From Lysobacterales bacterium (GTDB lineage: Bacteria; Pseudomonadota; Gammaproteobacteria; Xanthomonadales; Xanthomonadaceae): DNA of 64,000 nt. The position numbers and the translations under genes were made by a program. Location of the stretch: positions 1-64,000 of the forward strand of contig JAEKKX010000003.1 in the NCBI GenBank assembly GCA_019510125.1, read 5' to 3'. A model generated the notes under the pieces. It was not told where the DNA came from and ran no database searches. It saw only the letters and a program-made list of their open reading frames with translations. Position 1 is the stretch's first letter. Each line of letters starts with the position of its first letter. Shown here in pieces: positions 9,008-18,068 of this stretch.

Positions 9008-9547
9008 ATGGCAGAACAACGTGAACCGCGGGGCCGCGATCGGGATCGCAACCGCGAAGAGATCGACGACGGCATGATCGAGAAGCTGATCGCGGTCAAC
9101 CGCGTCAGCAAGACCGTCAAGGGCGGTCGCCAGTTCACCTTCACCGCGCTGACGGTGGTGGGCGACGGCGCCGGCAAGGTCGGCTTCGGCTACGGCAAGG
9201 CGCGCGAAGTGCCGGTCGCGATCCAGAAGTCGATGGAATACGCGCGCAAGAACATGAGCAACGTCGACCTGAACAACGGCACCCTGTGGCACGCCGTCAA
9301 GTCGGGCCATGGCGCGGCGCACGTGTTCATGCAGCCCGCCTCGGAAGGTACCGGCGTGATCGCCGGCGGCGCGATGCGCGCCGTGCTCGAAGCGGTCGGC
9401 GTCAAGAACGTGCTGGCCAAGGCCACCGGTTCGCGCAATCCGATCAACCTGGTCCGCGCGACCCTGAAGGGCCTCGTGTCCATGCAGTCGCCGGCCCGCA
9501 TCGCGGCCAAGCGCGGCAAGAAGGCGGAGGATCTGATCCATGGCTAA
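9008..9547 (+). CDS. rpsE: 30S ribosomal protein S5
   Basis: 179-residue S5, involved in decoding accuracy and mRNA unwinding. The N-terminal [26 protein letters not shown] is followed by the double-stranded RNA-binding fold ([16 protein letters not shown], then [14 protein letters not shown]). The C-terminal [17 protein letters not shown] is conserved. Its end overlaps rpmD by 8 bases, which suggests coupled translation. Confidence 0.97.
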   Translation: MAEQREPRGRDRDRNREEIDDGMIEKLIAVNRVSKTVKGGRQFTFTALTVVGDGAGKVGFGYGKAREVPVAIQKSMEYARKNMSNVDLNNGTLWHAVKSGHGAAHVFMQPASEGTGVIAGGAMRAVLEAVGVKNVLAKATGSRNPINLVRATLKGLVSMQSPARIAAKRGKKAEDLIHG

Positions 9548-9731
9548 CAACGCATCCGGCACCGTCAAGGTCCGCCTCGTGAAGGGCCTCCGCGGCACCC
9601 AGGCGCGTCACCGTCTCTCGGTGAAGGCGCTGGGCCTGAACAAGCTCAACGACGTGCGCGAACTCAAGGACAGCCCGCAGGTGCGCGGTCTGATCACCCA
9701 GTTGCACTACCTGGTTCGCGTCGAGGAGTAA
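9540..9731 (+). CDS. rpmD: 50S ribosomal protein L30
   Basis: 63-residue L30, a small 50S protein. [25 protein letters not shown] and the ending [16 protein letters not shown] match the family, and the length is normal. The ATG at 9540 overlaps the end of rpsE, and rplO follows after 5 bases. Confidence 0.96.
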   Translation: MANNASGTVKVRLVKGLRGTQARHRLSVKALGLNKLNDVRELKDSPQVRGLITQLHYLVRVEE

Positions 9732-9736
9732 TCACC

Positions 9737-10171
9737 ATGCGTCTCAACACTCTCAAGCCCGCCGACGGCGCCCGCAAGGAGCGTGTCCGCGTCGGTCGCG
9801 GCATCGGTTCGGGCCTCGGCAAGACCGCGGGCCGCGGCCACAAGGGTTCGTTCGCGCGCGCCGGCAAGGGCAAGATCAAGGCCGGCTTCGAAGGCGGCCA
9901 GATGCCGATGCAGCGTCGCCTGCCGAAGATTGGCTTCCGCTCGGCGATGGCCAAGGACACCGCCGAAGTGCTGCTGTACCAGCTCGACAAGCTGGACGGC
10001 ACGATCGACTTCGCCGCGCTCCGCGCCGCCAAGCTGGTGCCGACCACCGCGAAGAAGGCCAAGATCGTCAAGAAGGGCGAGCTGACCAAGAAGCTCGTGA
10101 TCAAGGGCATCGCCGCCACCGCGGGCGCCAAGGCGGCGATCGAAGCCGCCGGCGGCTCCGTCGAGGAGTGA
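9737..10171 (+). CDS. rplO: 50S ribosomal protein L15
   Basis: 144-residue L15, a late-assembly 50S protein. It starts [22 protein letters not shown] and has the Gly-rich [12 protein letters not shown] and [14 protein letters not shown] segments of the family. The C-terminal L18e/L15P fold is complete. secY begins 7 bases later. Confidence 0.97.
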   Translation: MRLNTLKPADGARKERVRVGRGIGSGLGKTAGRGHKGSFARAGKGKIKAGFEGGQMPMQRRLPKIGFRSAMAKDTAEVLLYQLDKLDGTIDFAALRAAKLVPTTAKKAKIVKKGELTKKLVIKGIAATAGAKAAIEAAGGSVEE

Positions 10172-10178
10172 TCGAAGG

Positions 10179-11540
10179 ATGGCGCGCAGCGCGAATGCGA
10201 TGAGCGGGGCGGGTGGCCTCGGCGGTCTCGGCAAGTTCACCGAGCTTCGGCAGCGCCTGCTGTTCGTGGCCGGCGCACTGCTGGTGTACCGCATCGGGTG
10301 CTTCATCCCGGTGCCGGGCGTCAATCCCGAGGCCATGCTGAAGCTGATGGAGTCCCAGAAGGGCACCATCGTCGACATGTTCAACATGTTCTCGGGCGGC
10401 GCGCTGCACCGCTTCAGCCTGTTCGCGCTGAACGTCGTCCCGTACATCTCGGCGTCGATCATCGTCCAGTTGCTGGTGCAGATCGTGCCCAGCCTCAAGG
10501 CGATCCAGAAGGACGGCGAGTCCGGCCGCCGCCGCATCAACCAGTGGTCGCGCATCGGCGCGATCCCGCTGGCGGCGTTCCAGGCGGCGGGCATCGCCAG
10601 CGGCCTGCAGGCGATGGGCGCCAGCAACGGCATCCCGGTCGTCTACGCGCCGGGCATGGGCTTCACCCTGACCGCCGTGGTCGCGCTGACCGCCGGCACC
10701 ATGTTCCTGATGTGGCTGGGCGAGCAGATCACCGAGCGCGGCGTCGGCAACGGTGTGTCGCTGATCATCTTCTCGGGCATCGTCGCCGGTCTGCCGACCG
10801 CGGTCTTCCATACGCTCGAACAGGTCAGCAACGGCGACATGAGCCCGCTGGCGCTGATCTTCATCATGGTCATCGTGCTCGGGTTCACCTACTTCGTGGT
10901 GTTCGTCGAGCGCGGCCAGCGCCGGATCACGGTCAACTACGCGCGACGCCAGGCTGGCCGCAACGCGTACATGAACCAGACCTCGTTCCTGCCGCTCAAG
11001 CTGAACATGTCCGGCGTGATCCCGGCGATCTTCGCCTCGTCGATCATCATGTTCCCGGCCACCGCCTCGACCTGGTTCAGCCAGAGCGGCAACGTCGGCG
11101 TGCTGCAGAAGGTCGCCCAGATGCTGTCGCCGGGCGAACCGCTGTACATGATCCTGTATGCGGCGCTGATCATCGGCTTCGCCTTCTTCTACACCGCGCT
11201 GGTGTTCAATTCCCAGGAAACCGCGGACAACCTGAAGAAGTCGGGCGCGCTGATCCCGGGCATCCGCCCCGGCAAGGCCACCGCCGACTACATCGACGGC
11301 GTATTGACCCGCCTCACCGGCGCCGGTGCGCTGTACCTGGTGATCGTCTGCCTGCTGCCGACGTTCATGCAGCAGGAACTGAAGGCCTCCTTCTACTTCG
11401 GCGGCACCTCGCTGCTGATCGTGGTGGTGGTCGTGATGGACTTCATCGCCCAGATCCAGGCCCACCTGATGTCGCATCAGTACGAAAGCCTGCTGAAGAA
11501 GGCGAACCTGAAGGGCGGCAGCCGGGGCCTGACCCGGTGA
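10179..11540 (+). CDS. secY: Preprotein translocase subunit SecY
   Basis: 453-residue SecY, the pore of the Sec translocon in the inner membrane. Ten hydrophobic segments alternate with basic loops. Diagnostic pieces are the start [31 protein letters not shown], the second-helix region [26 protein letters not shown], and the ribosome/SecA-binding loop [16 protein letters not shown]. It is the last gene of the spc cluster. The rpmJ (L36) gene that follows secY in E. coli is absent; a hairpin begins 9 bases after the stop. Confidence 0.98.
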   Translation: MARSANAMSGAGGLGGLGKFTELRQRLLFVAGALLVYRIGCFIPVPGVNPEAMLKLMESQKGTIVDMFNMFSGGALHRFSLFALNVVPYISASIIVQLLVQIVPSLKAIQKDGESGRRRINQWSRIGAIPLAAFQAAGIASGLQAMGASNGIPVVYAPGMGFTLTAVVALTAGTMFLMWLGEQITERGVGNGVSLIIFSGIVAGLPTAVFHTLEQVSNGDMSPLALIFIMVIVLGFTYFVVFVERGQRRITVNYARRQAGRNAYMNQTSFLPLKLNMSGVIPAIFASSIIMFPATASTWFSQSGNVGVLQKVAQMLSPGEPLYMILYAALIIGFAFFYTALVFNSQETADNLKKSGALIPGIRPGKATADYIDGVLTRLTGAGALYLVIVCLLPTFMQQELKASFYFGGTSLLIVVVVVMDFIAQIQAHLMSHQYESLLKKANLKGGSRGLTR

Positions 11541-11548
11541 TCCGCGCG

Positions 11549-11572
11549 CGGGACGGCAGCCGCCGTCCCGCA
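11549..11572 (+). terminator. Hairpin after secY
   Basis: A perfect 10-bp stem pairs 11549-11558 with 11563-11572 around an AGCC loop, directly after the secY stop. The following AAGG has no T run, so it may slow, terminate or protect the spc transcript rather than act as a classical intrinsic terminator. Confidence 0.5.
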
Positions 11573-11864
11573 AGGTGCCGAAGGCGCTCCGCGCCCCCGG
11601 CACCGACCGTCGAGGCCTCCGGCCCCGGCGTTTCCCCGGCCAGAAGCCGGGGCATGGGCGACTCGCGCGGCGGTCTCGCGCGCGGGTGGGCCCGGAGCCT
11701 GTGCCGGCACCTGAGGAGTGCCGGACGGCGGATCGGGGCGTCTGCGGACGCATCGGGCCGCCAGCTTCGGGACCGTCGCCGGAGCATGGGCACTCTCCCC
11801 ATGCCGAAGGGACCGCCGACACCCGCGAGGGCGCCGGCGGTGCATGGCTTCGGCCGTGCGCCCC
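11573..11864 (+). other. GC-rich spacer after secY without a gene
   Basis: Together with its flanks, the 424-base secY-rpsM gap holds no credible reading frame. In particular there is no L36 or IF-1 gene. A further 7-bp stem pairs 11633-11639 with 11645-11651. The open frames that cross it have the composition of random high-GC DNA. Confidence 0.6.
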
Positions 11865-11893
11865 TTCCCAGTAGATCGAGGCCCTGTTAGAAT
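11865..11893 (+). promoter_or_regulatory. Promoter for the alpha operon (rpsM-rplQ)
   Basis: A -35 box TTCCCA (11865-11870) lies 17 bases before a -10 box TAGAAT (11888-11893). The start would be near 11900, giving a leader of about 65 nt. That leader contains a CACTT/AAGTG stem (11902-11915) and a GAAA-looped 6-bp stem (11924-11939), candidate sites for S4 autoregulation of this operon. Confidence 0.65.
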
Positions 11894-11964
11894 TTCGAGT
11901 TCACTTAGTCAAGTGCCCCAGCCGCCGGGGAAACCCGGCCGCCAAACCAGTTGGAGATCCGCGC

Positions 11965-12321
11965 ATGGCGCGTATTGCAGGTGTCAACCTGCCTGCCCAG
12001 AAGCACGTCTGGGTCGGGCTGCAAAGCATCTACGGCATCGGCCGTACCCGTTCGAAGCTCGTCTGCGAAGCCGCGGCCGTGTCCTCGAACACCAAGATCC
12101 GCGATCTGTCCGAAGCCGAAGTCGAGCGCCTCCGCGCCGAAGTGGGCAAGTACACGGTCGAGGGCGACCTCCGCCGCGAGGTCGGCATCGCGATCAAGCG
12201 CCTGATGGACCTCGGCTGCTACCGCGGCCTCCGTCACCGCCGCGGCCTGCCGCTGCGCGGCCAGCGCACCCGGACCAATGCCCGTACCCGCAAGGGTCCG
12301 CGCAAGGCCATCAAGAAGTAA
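11965..12321 (+). CDS. rpsM: 30S ribosomal protein S13
   Basis: 118-residue S13, which bridges the subunits and contacts P-site t[29 protein letters not shown] and the C-terminal [24 protein letters not shown] are diagnostic. It is the first gene of the alpha operon, behind its own promoter and a short hairpin leader with GGAG upstream of the start. Confidence 0.97.
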   Translation: MARIAGVNLPAQKHVWVGLQSIYGIGRTRSKLVCEAAAVSSNTKIRDLSEAEVERLRAEVGKYTVEGDLRREVGIAIKRLMDLGCYRGLRHRRGLPLRGQRTRTNARTRKGPRKAIKK

Positions 12322-12333
12322 GGGGCACAGACC

Positions 12334-12726
12334 ATGGCCAAGCCGGCAGCCACCAAGACCAAGAAGAAGATCAAGCGCGTCGTCACCGACGGCATCGCCC
12401 ACGTCCACGCTTCTTTCAACAACACCATCGTCACCATCACCGACCGCCAGGGCAATGCGCTGTCGTGGGCGACCTCGGGCGGCGCGGGTTTCCGCGGTTC
12501 GCGCAAGTCGACCCCGTTCGCCGCGCAGGTCGCCGCCGAGAAGGCCGGCAAGGCCGCCCTCGACTACGGTCTGAAGGCGCTGGAAGTGCGCATCAAGGGC
12601 CCGGGTCCGGGTCGCGAATCGGCCGTGCGTTCGCTGAACGCCGTCGGCTACAAGATCACCAACATCATCGACGTGACGCCCATCCCGCACAACGGGTGCC
12701 GTCCGCCGAAGAAGCGCCGCGTCTGA
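12334..12726 (+). CDS. rpsK: 30S ribosomal protein S11
   Basis: 130-residue S11, on the 30S platform near the E-site m[40 protein letters not shown] and [18 protein letters not shown] are conserved. The NGCR asparagine-glycine pair, which forms isoaspartate in E. coli S11, is present. It follows rpsM after 12 bases. Confidence 0.97.
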   Translation: MAKPAATKTKKKIKRVVTDGIAHVHASFNNTIVTITDRQGNALSWATSGGAGFRGSRKSTPFAAQVAAEKAGKAALDYGLKALEVRIKGPGPGRESAVRSLNAVGYKITNIIDVTPIPHNGCRPPKKRRV

Positions 12727-12754
12727 CGCGGCGGCCTGAGGAGCAGACAACACC

Positions 12755-13381
<627 letters not shown>

Positions 13382-13458
13382 GACCTGGCGAGGCGTCTCC
13401 GGTGTCCCGGCGACGCGGCTCCCCGCCCCCCACGGCCGTCGTGCCCCGCATGGCGGCC

Positions 13459-13481
13459 GCCTCCCTCGTGTAGGGGGAGGC
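13459..13481 (+). promoter_or_regulatory. Hairpin in the rpsD-rpoA spacer
   Basis: A 7-bp GCCTCCC/GGGAGGC stem pairs 13459-13465 with 13475-13481, 50 bases upstream of rpoA. There is no T run. The 153-base gap (13382-13534) has no gene. The hairpin may set the level of RNA polymerase alpha relative to ribosomal proteins; this is inference. Confidence 0.35.
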
Positions 13482-13534
13482 CCACAGAAACACCGCCGCG
13501 GCCGCGAGGCCCCGGCCCCAGGAGACACCACAAG

Positions 13535-14533
13535 ATGACGGTATCCGCCAACCAGGTTCTGCGTCCGCGCGCTCCGCAGATCGAGCGCCTCGCCGGCAAC
13601 CGCGCCAAGGTCGTGATCGAGCCGCTGGAGCGCGGTTACGGGCACACCCTGGGCAACGCGCTGCGCCGCGTGCTGCTGTCTTCGATCCCCGGCTACGCCA
13701 TCACCGAAGTCGAGATCGACGGCGTGCTGCACGAGTACACCACGGTCGAAGGCCTGCAGGAAGACGTGCTGGAAGTGCTGCTCAACCTCAAGGACGTCGC
13801 GATCCGCATGGGCACCGGCGAGTCCGCCACCCTGAGCCTGAACAAGCAGGGTCCGGGCATCGTCACCGCCGGCGACATCAAGACCGACCACAACGTCGAG
13901 ATCCTCAACACCGACCACGTGATCGCGCACCTCACCAAGGACGCGGCGCTGAACATGCGCCTGAAGATCGAGCGCGGCTTCGGCTACCAGCCGGCCGCCG
14001 CCCGTCGTCGTCCCGACGAGGAAACCCGCGCCATCGGCCGCCTGATGCTGGACGCCAGCTTCTCGCCGGTCCGTCGCGTGGCCTACGAAGTCGAAGCCGC
14101 CCGCGTCGAGCAGCGCACCGACCTCGACAAGCTGGTCCTCGACATCGAGACCAACGGCACGATCGACGCCGAGGAAGCCGTCCGCACCGCGGCCGACATC
14201 CTGACCGACCAGTTGTCGGTGTTCGGCGACTTCACCCACCGCGATCGCGGCGCCGCCAAGCCGGCCGCGACCGGCGTGGATCCGATCCTGCTGCGTCCGA
14301 TCGACGATCTGGAGCTGACCGTGCGTTCGGCCAACTGCCTCAAGGCCGAGAGCATCTACTACGTCGGCGACCTGATCCAGAAGACCGAAGTCGAGCTGCT
14401 GAAGACCCCGAACCTCGGCAAGAAGTCGCTGACCGAGATCAAGGAAGTCCTCGCCCAGCGCGGCCTCTCGCTCGGCATGAAGCTCGAGAACTGGCCGCCG
14501 GCCGGCATCGCCGCCCACGGCATGCTGGGCTGA
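13535..14533 (+). CDS. rpoA: DNA-directed RNA polymerase subunit alpha
   Basis: 332-residue alpha subunit. The N-terminal domain has the assembly motif [35 protein letters not shown]-type sequence. The C-terminal domain (from about residue 245) has [31 protein letters not shown] and [13 protein letters not shown], the surface that contacts UP elements and activators. The length is near the E. coli value. The AGGAG near 13518 supports the start at 13535. Confidence 0.98.
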   Translation: MTVSANQVLRPRAPQIERLAGNRAKVVIEPLERGYGHTLGNALRRVLLSSIPGYAITEVEIDGVLHEYTTVEGLQEDVLEVLLNLKDVAIRMGTGESATLSLNKQGPGIVTAGDIKTDHNVEILNTDHVIAHLTKDAALNMRLKIERGFGYQPAAARRRPDEETRAIGRLMLDASFSPVRRVAYEVEAARVEQRTDLDKLVLDIETNGTIDAEEAVRTAADILTDQLSVFGDFTHRDRGAAKPAATGVDPILLRPIDDLELTVRSANCLKAESIYYVGDLIQKTEVELLKTPNLGKKSLTEIKEVLAQRGLSLGMKLENWPPAGIAAHGMLG

Positions 14534-14599
14534 GCCCCCGTCCGCAACGAATGAATCGACGCCGGCACCGGGTGCCGGCCTGAACCAGGAATCACGACC

Positions 14600-14971
14600 A
14601 TGCGTCACCAGAAGTCCGGCCGCAAATTCAGCCGCACCAGCGCCCACCGCGAAGCGATGTTCCGCAACATGGCGGCCTCGCTGATCAAGCACGGCCTGAT
14701 CCGCACCACCCTGCCGAAGGCCAAGGAACTCCGTCGCGTCGCCGAGCCGCTGATCACGCTCTCGAAGATCGACGGCGTCGCCAACCGCCGCCTCGCGTTC
14801 GCCCGCCTCCGCGACAAGGAAGCGGTCGGCACGCTGTTCACCACCCTCGGCCCGCGCTACCGCGAGCGCCCGGGCGGCTACCTGCGCATCCTGAAGTGCG
14901 GGTTCCGCGACGGCGACAACGCGCCGATGGCGTACGTCGAGCTGGTCGACCGCCCCGAAGCAGCGGCCTGA
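14600..14971 (+). CDS. rplQ: 50S ribosomal protein L17
   Basis: 123-residue L17, at the tunnel exit. [31 protein letters not shown] and the [27 protein letters not shown] ending are diagnostic. It is the last gene of the alpha operon, 66 bases after rpoA, and is followed by an intrinsic terminator at 15047. Confidence 0.97.
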   Translation: MRHQKSGRKFSRTSAHREAMFRNMAASLIKHGLIRTTLPKAKELRRVAEPLITLSKIDGVANRRLAFARLRDKEAVGTLFTTLGPRYRERPGGYLRILKCGFRDGDNAPMAYVELVDRPEAAA

Positions 14972-15046
14972 TCCCGGCCGGTTGCGCGCCGCCGGTCGCG
15001 CGACCGTTCGGTCGGCACCGCGCCGGGCATCGTCCGGCGCACTCCG

Positions 15047-15073
15047 AAAACCCCGGCCCGTGCCGGGGTTTTT
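15047..15073 (+). terminator. Intrinsic terminator of the ribosomal protein cluster
   Basis: A CCCCGGC/GCCGGGG stem (15051-15057 with 15062-15068) is extended by AA/TT pairs and followed by a T5 run. It lies about 80 bases after rplQ and closes the cluster. Confidence 0.9.
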
Positions 15074-15194
15074 GCTATCTTCGGACTCCGGTCCGCGTGC
15101 GCCGACCCGAGCGCGCGCCGCGCGAACCGACGGAACCCTCGCCGCCGCAGCGGGGTCTGTCCTCCCAGAATTCCCTTCCCGAACGCCAGACCGC

Positions 15195-15701
15195 ATGCGC
15201 CCGAATCCCTTCCAGTGGTCCTTCCGCCTCCAGTTCCTGGCCGGCTTCCTGCTGTGCGCGGCCTTCATCGGCTATGCGATCTACACCCAGTTCCACGACG
15301 GGCTCAAACCGTGCCCGCTGTGCATCTTCCAGCGCATCGCCTTCGCCGCGATGGGCGTGGTGTTCCTGCTCGGCGGCCTGCATGCGCCGAAGGGACGCCT
15401 GGGGCGCCGGCTGTACGGGCTGCTCGCGCTGGTCCCGGGCGGCACCGGCCTGGGCATCGCGGCGCGCCACGTCTGGCTGACCCACCTGCCCGCGGACCAG
15501 GTGCCGGAGTGCGGCCCGCCGCTGCAGTTCATGATGGAGACCAACCCGCTGACCGACGTGATCCGCAAGGTGTTGACCGGCTCGGGCGAATGCGCGAAGG
15601 TCGATTGGACCTTCCTCGGCATGTCGATGCCGGCGTGGAGCCTGACCTGCTTCATCGCGCTGGTCCTGTGGGCGCTGTACGCCGCCTTCCGCCCGCGCTG
15701 A
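15195..15701 (+). CDS. dsbB: Disulfide bond formation protein B
   Basis: 168-residue DsbB, the inner-membrane enzyme that reoxidises periplasmic DsbA and passes electrons to quinone. Four hydrophobic segments are visible. The first periplasmic loop has the redox pair CPLC (about residues 36-39). The second loop has the other pair, one Cys in PECGPPLQFM and one in SGECAKVDW. The ATG at 15195 gives the normal length; the open frame upstream overlaps the terminator and is not coding. It is alone between the ribosomal cluster and aroG. Quinone-linked DsbB fits the aerobic and bd-oxidase gene set nearby. Confidence 0.93.
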   Translation: MRPNPFQWSFRLQFLAGFLLCAAFIGYAIYTQFHDGLKPCPLCIFQRIAFAAMGVVFLLGGLHAPKGRLGRRLYGLLALVPGGTGLGIAARHVWLTHLPADQVPECGPPLQFMMETNPLTDVIRKVLTGSGECAKVDWTFLGMSMPAWSLTCFIALVLWALYAAFRPR

Positions 15702-15741
15702 CCCGTTCCGCCCCCACCGATTCCCCCCCACGGATCGCCCC

Positions 15742-17136
15742 ATGACCCGCTCCGAACCGCTCCAGGCCGTCCCCATCCCGCCCACCGGCTGGTCGCCCGC
15801 CAGTTGGCGCAAGCGCGAGGCGCTGCAGCAGCCGGTGTACGGCGACGCGTCGGCGCTGGAAGAGGTGCTCGACGAACTCCACGCGCTGCCGCCGCTGGTG
15901 ACCTCCCGCGAGGTGCTGAACCTCAAGCAGCAGATCGCCGAAGCCCAGGAGGGCCGGCGCTTCCTGCTCCAGGGCGGCGACTGCGCCGAGACCTTCAGCG
16001 ACTGCACCCCCGAGGTGATCTCCAACCGCCTCAAGGTGCTGCTGCAGATGAGCCTGGTGCTCGTCCACGGCCTGCGCCTGCCGGTGGTGCGCGTCGGCCG
16101 TTTCGCCGGCCAGTACGCCAAGCCGCGCTCGGCCGACACCGAGACCCGGGGCGACGTCACCCTGCCGAGCTACCGCGGCGACCTGGTCAATGCGCCCGAG
16201 TTCACCGCCGCGGCGCGCGAACCCGACCCGCGCCGGATGATCAAGGGCCATGCGCGCTCGGCGATGACGATGAACTTCATCCGCGCGCTGATCGACGACG
16301 GCTTCGCCGACCTGCACCATCCCGAGTACTGGAACCTGAGCTGGGTCGGGCATTCGCCGCTGGCCGAGGAGTACCAGACGATGGTCGCCGGCATCGGCGA
16401 CGCCGTGCGCTTCATGGAGACGCTGTCCGGCGAGTCGATCCACAACCTGCGCAGCGTCGAGTTCTACACCTCGCACGAGGCGCTGCTGCTGCCGTACGAG
16501 GAGGGCGTGACCCGCCAGGTGCCGCGCCAGTCGGGCTGGTTCAACCTCGGCACGCATTTCCCGTGGATCGGCATGCGCACCGCGGCGGTCGACGGCGCCC
16601 ACGCCGAGTACTTCCGCGGCATCCGCAATCCGATCGCGATCAAGCTCGGCCCGTCGGTGACGCCCGACCAGTTGCTGCGGCTGATCGACACGCTCAACCC
16701 GCACGACGAGCCGGGCCGGCTGACCCTGATCCATCGGATGAGCGCCGGCTCGATCGCGGCGAAGCTGCCGCCGCTGCTGGAGGCGATGAGGCGCGACGGC
16801 CGCCGCGTGCTGTGGATCTGCGATCCGATGCACGGCAACACCGAGTCGACCGCGAACGGCTACAAGACCCGGCGTTTCGAGAACATCCGCAGCGAGCTGG
16901 AGCAGGCGTTCGAGATCCACGCCGCGATCGGCACCCGCCTCGGCGGCGTGCACCTGGAGCTGACCGGCGAGGACGTCACCGAGTGCACCGGCGGCGCCCG
17001 CGAACTGACCGAGACCGATCTCGAGCGCGCCTACCGCACCACCGTCGATCCGCGCCTGAACTACGAGCAGGCGCTGGAGATCGCCATGCTGATCGTGCGC
17101 AAGCAGGCGCAACTGAGCGCGCCCACGCCGCTCTGA
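15742..17136 (+). CDS. aroG: Class II 3-deoxy-7-phosphoheptulonate synthase
   Basis: 464 residues, the class II (plant-like) DAHP synthase family that condenses PEP with erythrose 4-phosphate in the first step of the shikimate pathway. Diagnostic features are the LLQGGDCAETF motif near residue 80, RVGRFAGQYAKPR, LPSYRGDLVN, and the metal/PEP-binding region ending in WICDPMHGNTE. It shares no similarity with the short E. coli AroF/G/H class. The length matches the family. It starts 40 bases after dsbB with no clear terminator between, so read-through is possible. Gene naming in this family varies; the class assignment is secure. Confidence 0.93.
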   Translation: MTRSEPLQAVPIPPTGWSPASWRKREALQQPVYGDASALEEVLDELHALPPLVTSREVLNLKQQIAEAQEGRRFLLQGGDCAETFSDCTPEVISNRLKVLLQMSLVLVHGLRLPVVRVGRFAGQYAKPRSADTETRGDVTLPSYRGDLVNAPEFTAAAREPDPRRMIKGHARSAMTMNFIRALIDDGFADLHHPEYWNLSWVGHSPLAEEYQTMVAGIGDAVRFMETLSGESIHNLRSVEFYTSHEALLLPYEEGVTRQVPRQSGWFNLGTHFPWIGMRTAAVDGAHAEYFRGIRNPIAIKLGPSVTPDQLLRLIDTLNPHDEPGRLTLIHRMSAGSIAAKLPPLLEAMRRDGRRVLWICDPMHGNTESTANGYKTRRFENIRSELEQAFEIHAAIGTRLGGVHLELTGEDVTECTGGARELTETDLERAYRTTVDPRLNYEQALEIAMLIVRKQAQLSAPTPL

Positions 17137-17177
17137 TCACATGCCGCGGCGCGCCGCCCGCCCGGCGGCGTCCGCGG

Positions 17178-18068
17178 TCACGGATTGCAGCGATCGCACG
17201 TCGCCGGGTCGGCCTGGCGACGGCCGTCGCTGCGCGGGCGCTCGCGGCGCTCGCCGCAGACGCCGCAGCCCAGCACGTCCGCCAGCAGGCCCCGGGTCGG
17301 CGTCGCGCAATCCGCGCACGGCAACCCCGTGCGGACCTCGATCCGGCCGAACCCCGGCGCCGCGCAGGCCGGGCAGCGCACCTGCAGGCGTTCGACCAGG
17401 CGCAGGCCCAGCGCCCCGATGTGGCGCATGCGCGTGGGATTGCAGTGCGCGCGCATGTCGGTGTCCACCCGCACCCAGCCTTCCGGCGATGCCTTCGCGC
17501 ACTCGTCGATCGCGGCGTCGAGCGCGGCGCGGTCGCGCAGGCCCTTGAGCACGCGCGCGCCGGGGCCGAACGGTTCGCTGCGCACCAGCAGCGCATGCGC
17601 CGGGAAGCCCCAGCGCGCCAGGTCCGCGGCCTGCGGGCGATGGCCGGGCGGATAGACCAGGCCGCCGTGGTTGGTGTCGTGGGTGTGCATCGATTCGCAG
17701 ACCACCTGTCCATGCACATCGTCCACCAGCACCGCCAGTTCGCGATGCAGCGCGACGAAGCCGATCGCCGGATCCGGGCCGAAGCTGCCCTCGGTCGCCA
17801 GCCCCAGCGGCAGCCCGGTCGCAGCCATCCCCAGCCGCGCCTTGGCGATGGCGGTCTCCAGCGCCGTGCCCGTGCGCGGTACCTCGCCGCTGAAGGTGCC
17901 CAGCGCGTCGGTATCGACGTCGTCGGCGACCACCAGTCGCGCGCCGAGCGCCGCGAAGGCCGGCGCGAGCGCGCGGGCCTTGTCGTGGAGCGTCGCCAGC
18001 GCGACCCGGCTCCCGGCGTAGGGATGCGGGTCGCGCCCGGCCGTCGCCGCGCGCGATCCTGCGCTCAT
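17178..18068 (-). CDS. DUF6671-type protein with a C-terminal zinc-ribbon-like tail
   Basis: 296 residues of unknown function that I match to the DUF6671 family. The first 200 residues contain GSRVALATLHDKARALAPAF, a Gly-rich stretch and CESMHTHDTNHGGLVYPPG. The C-terminal third holds four CxxC-type pairs (CPAC, CADC, CGVC, CDRC), consistent with one or two zinc ribbons. The start at 18068 overlaps the stop of the upstream isocitrate dehydrogenase as ATGA, so the two are translationally coupled. That coupling suggests a link with isocitrate metabolism, but no activity can be assigned. It converges on aroG with only 41 bases between. Confidence 0.75.
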   Translation of the reverse strand: MSAGSRAATAGRDPHPYAGSRVALATLHDKARALAPAFAALGARLVVADDVDTDALGTFSGEVPRTGTALETAIAKARLGMAATGLPLGLATEGSFGPDPAIGFVALHRELAVLVDDVHGQVVCESMHTHDTNHGGLVYPPGHRPQAADLARWGFPAHALLVRSEPFGPGARVLKGLRDRAALDAAIDECAKASPEGWVRVDTDMRAHCNPTRMRHIGALGLRLVERLQVRCPACAAPGFGRIEVRTGLPCADCATPTRGLLADVLGCGVCGERRERPRSDGRRQADPATCDRCNP

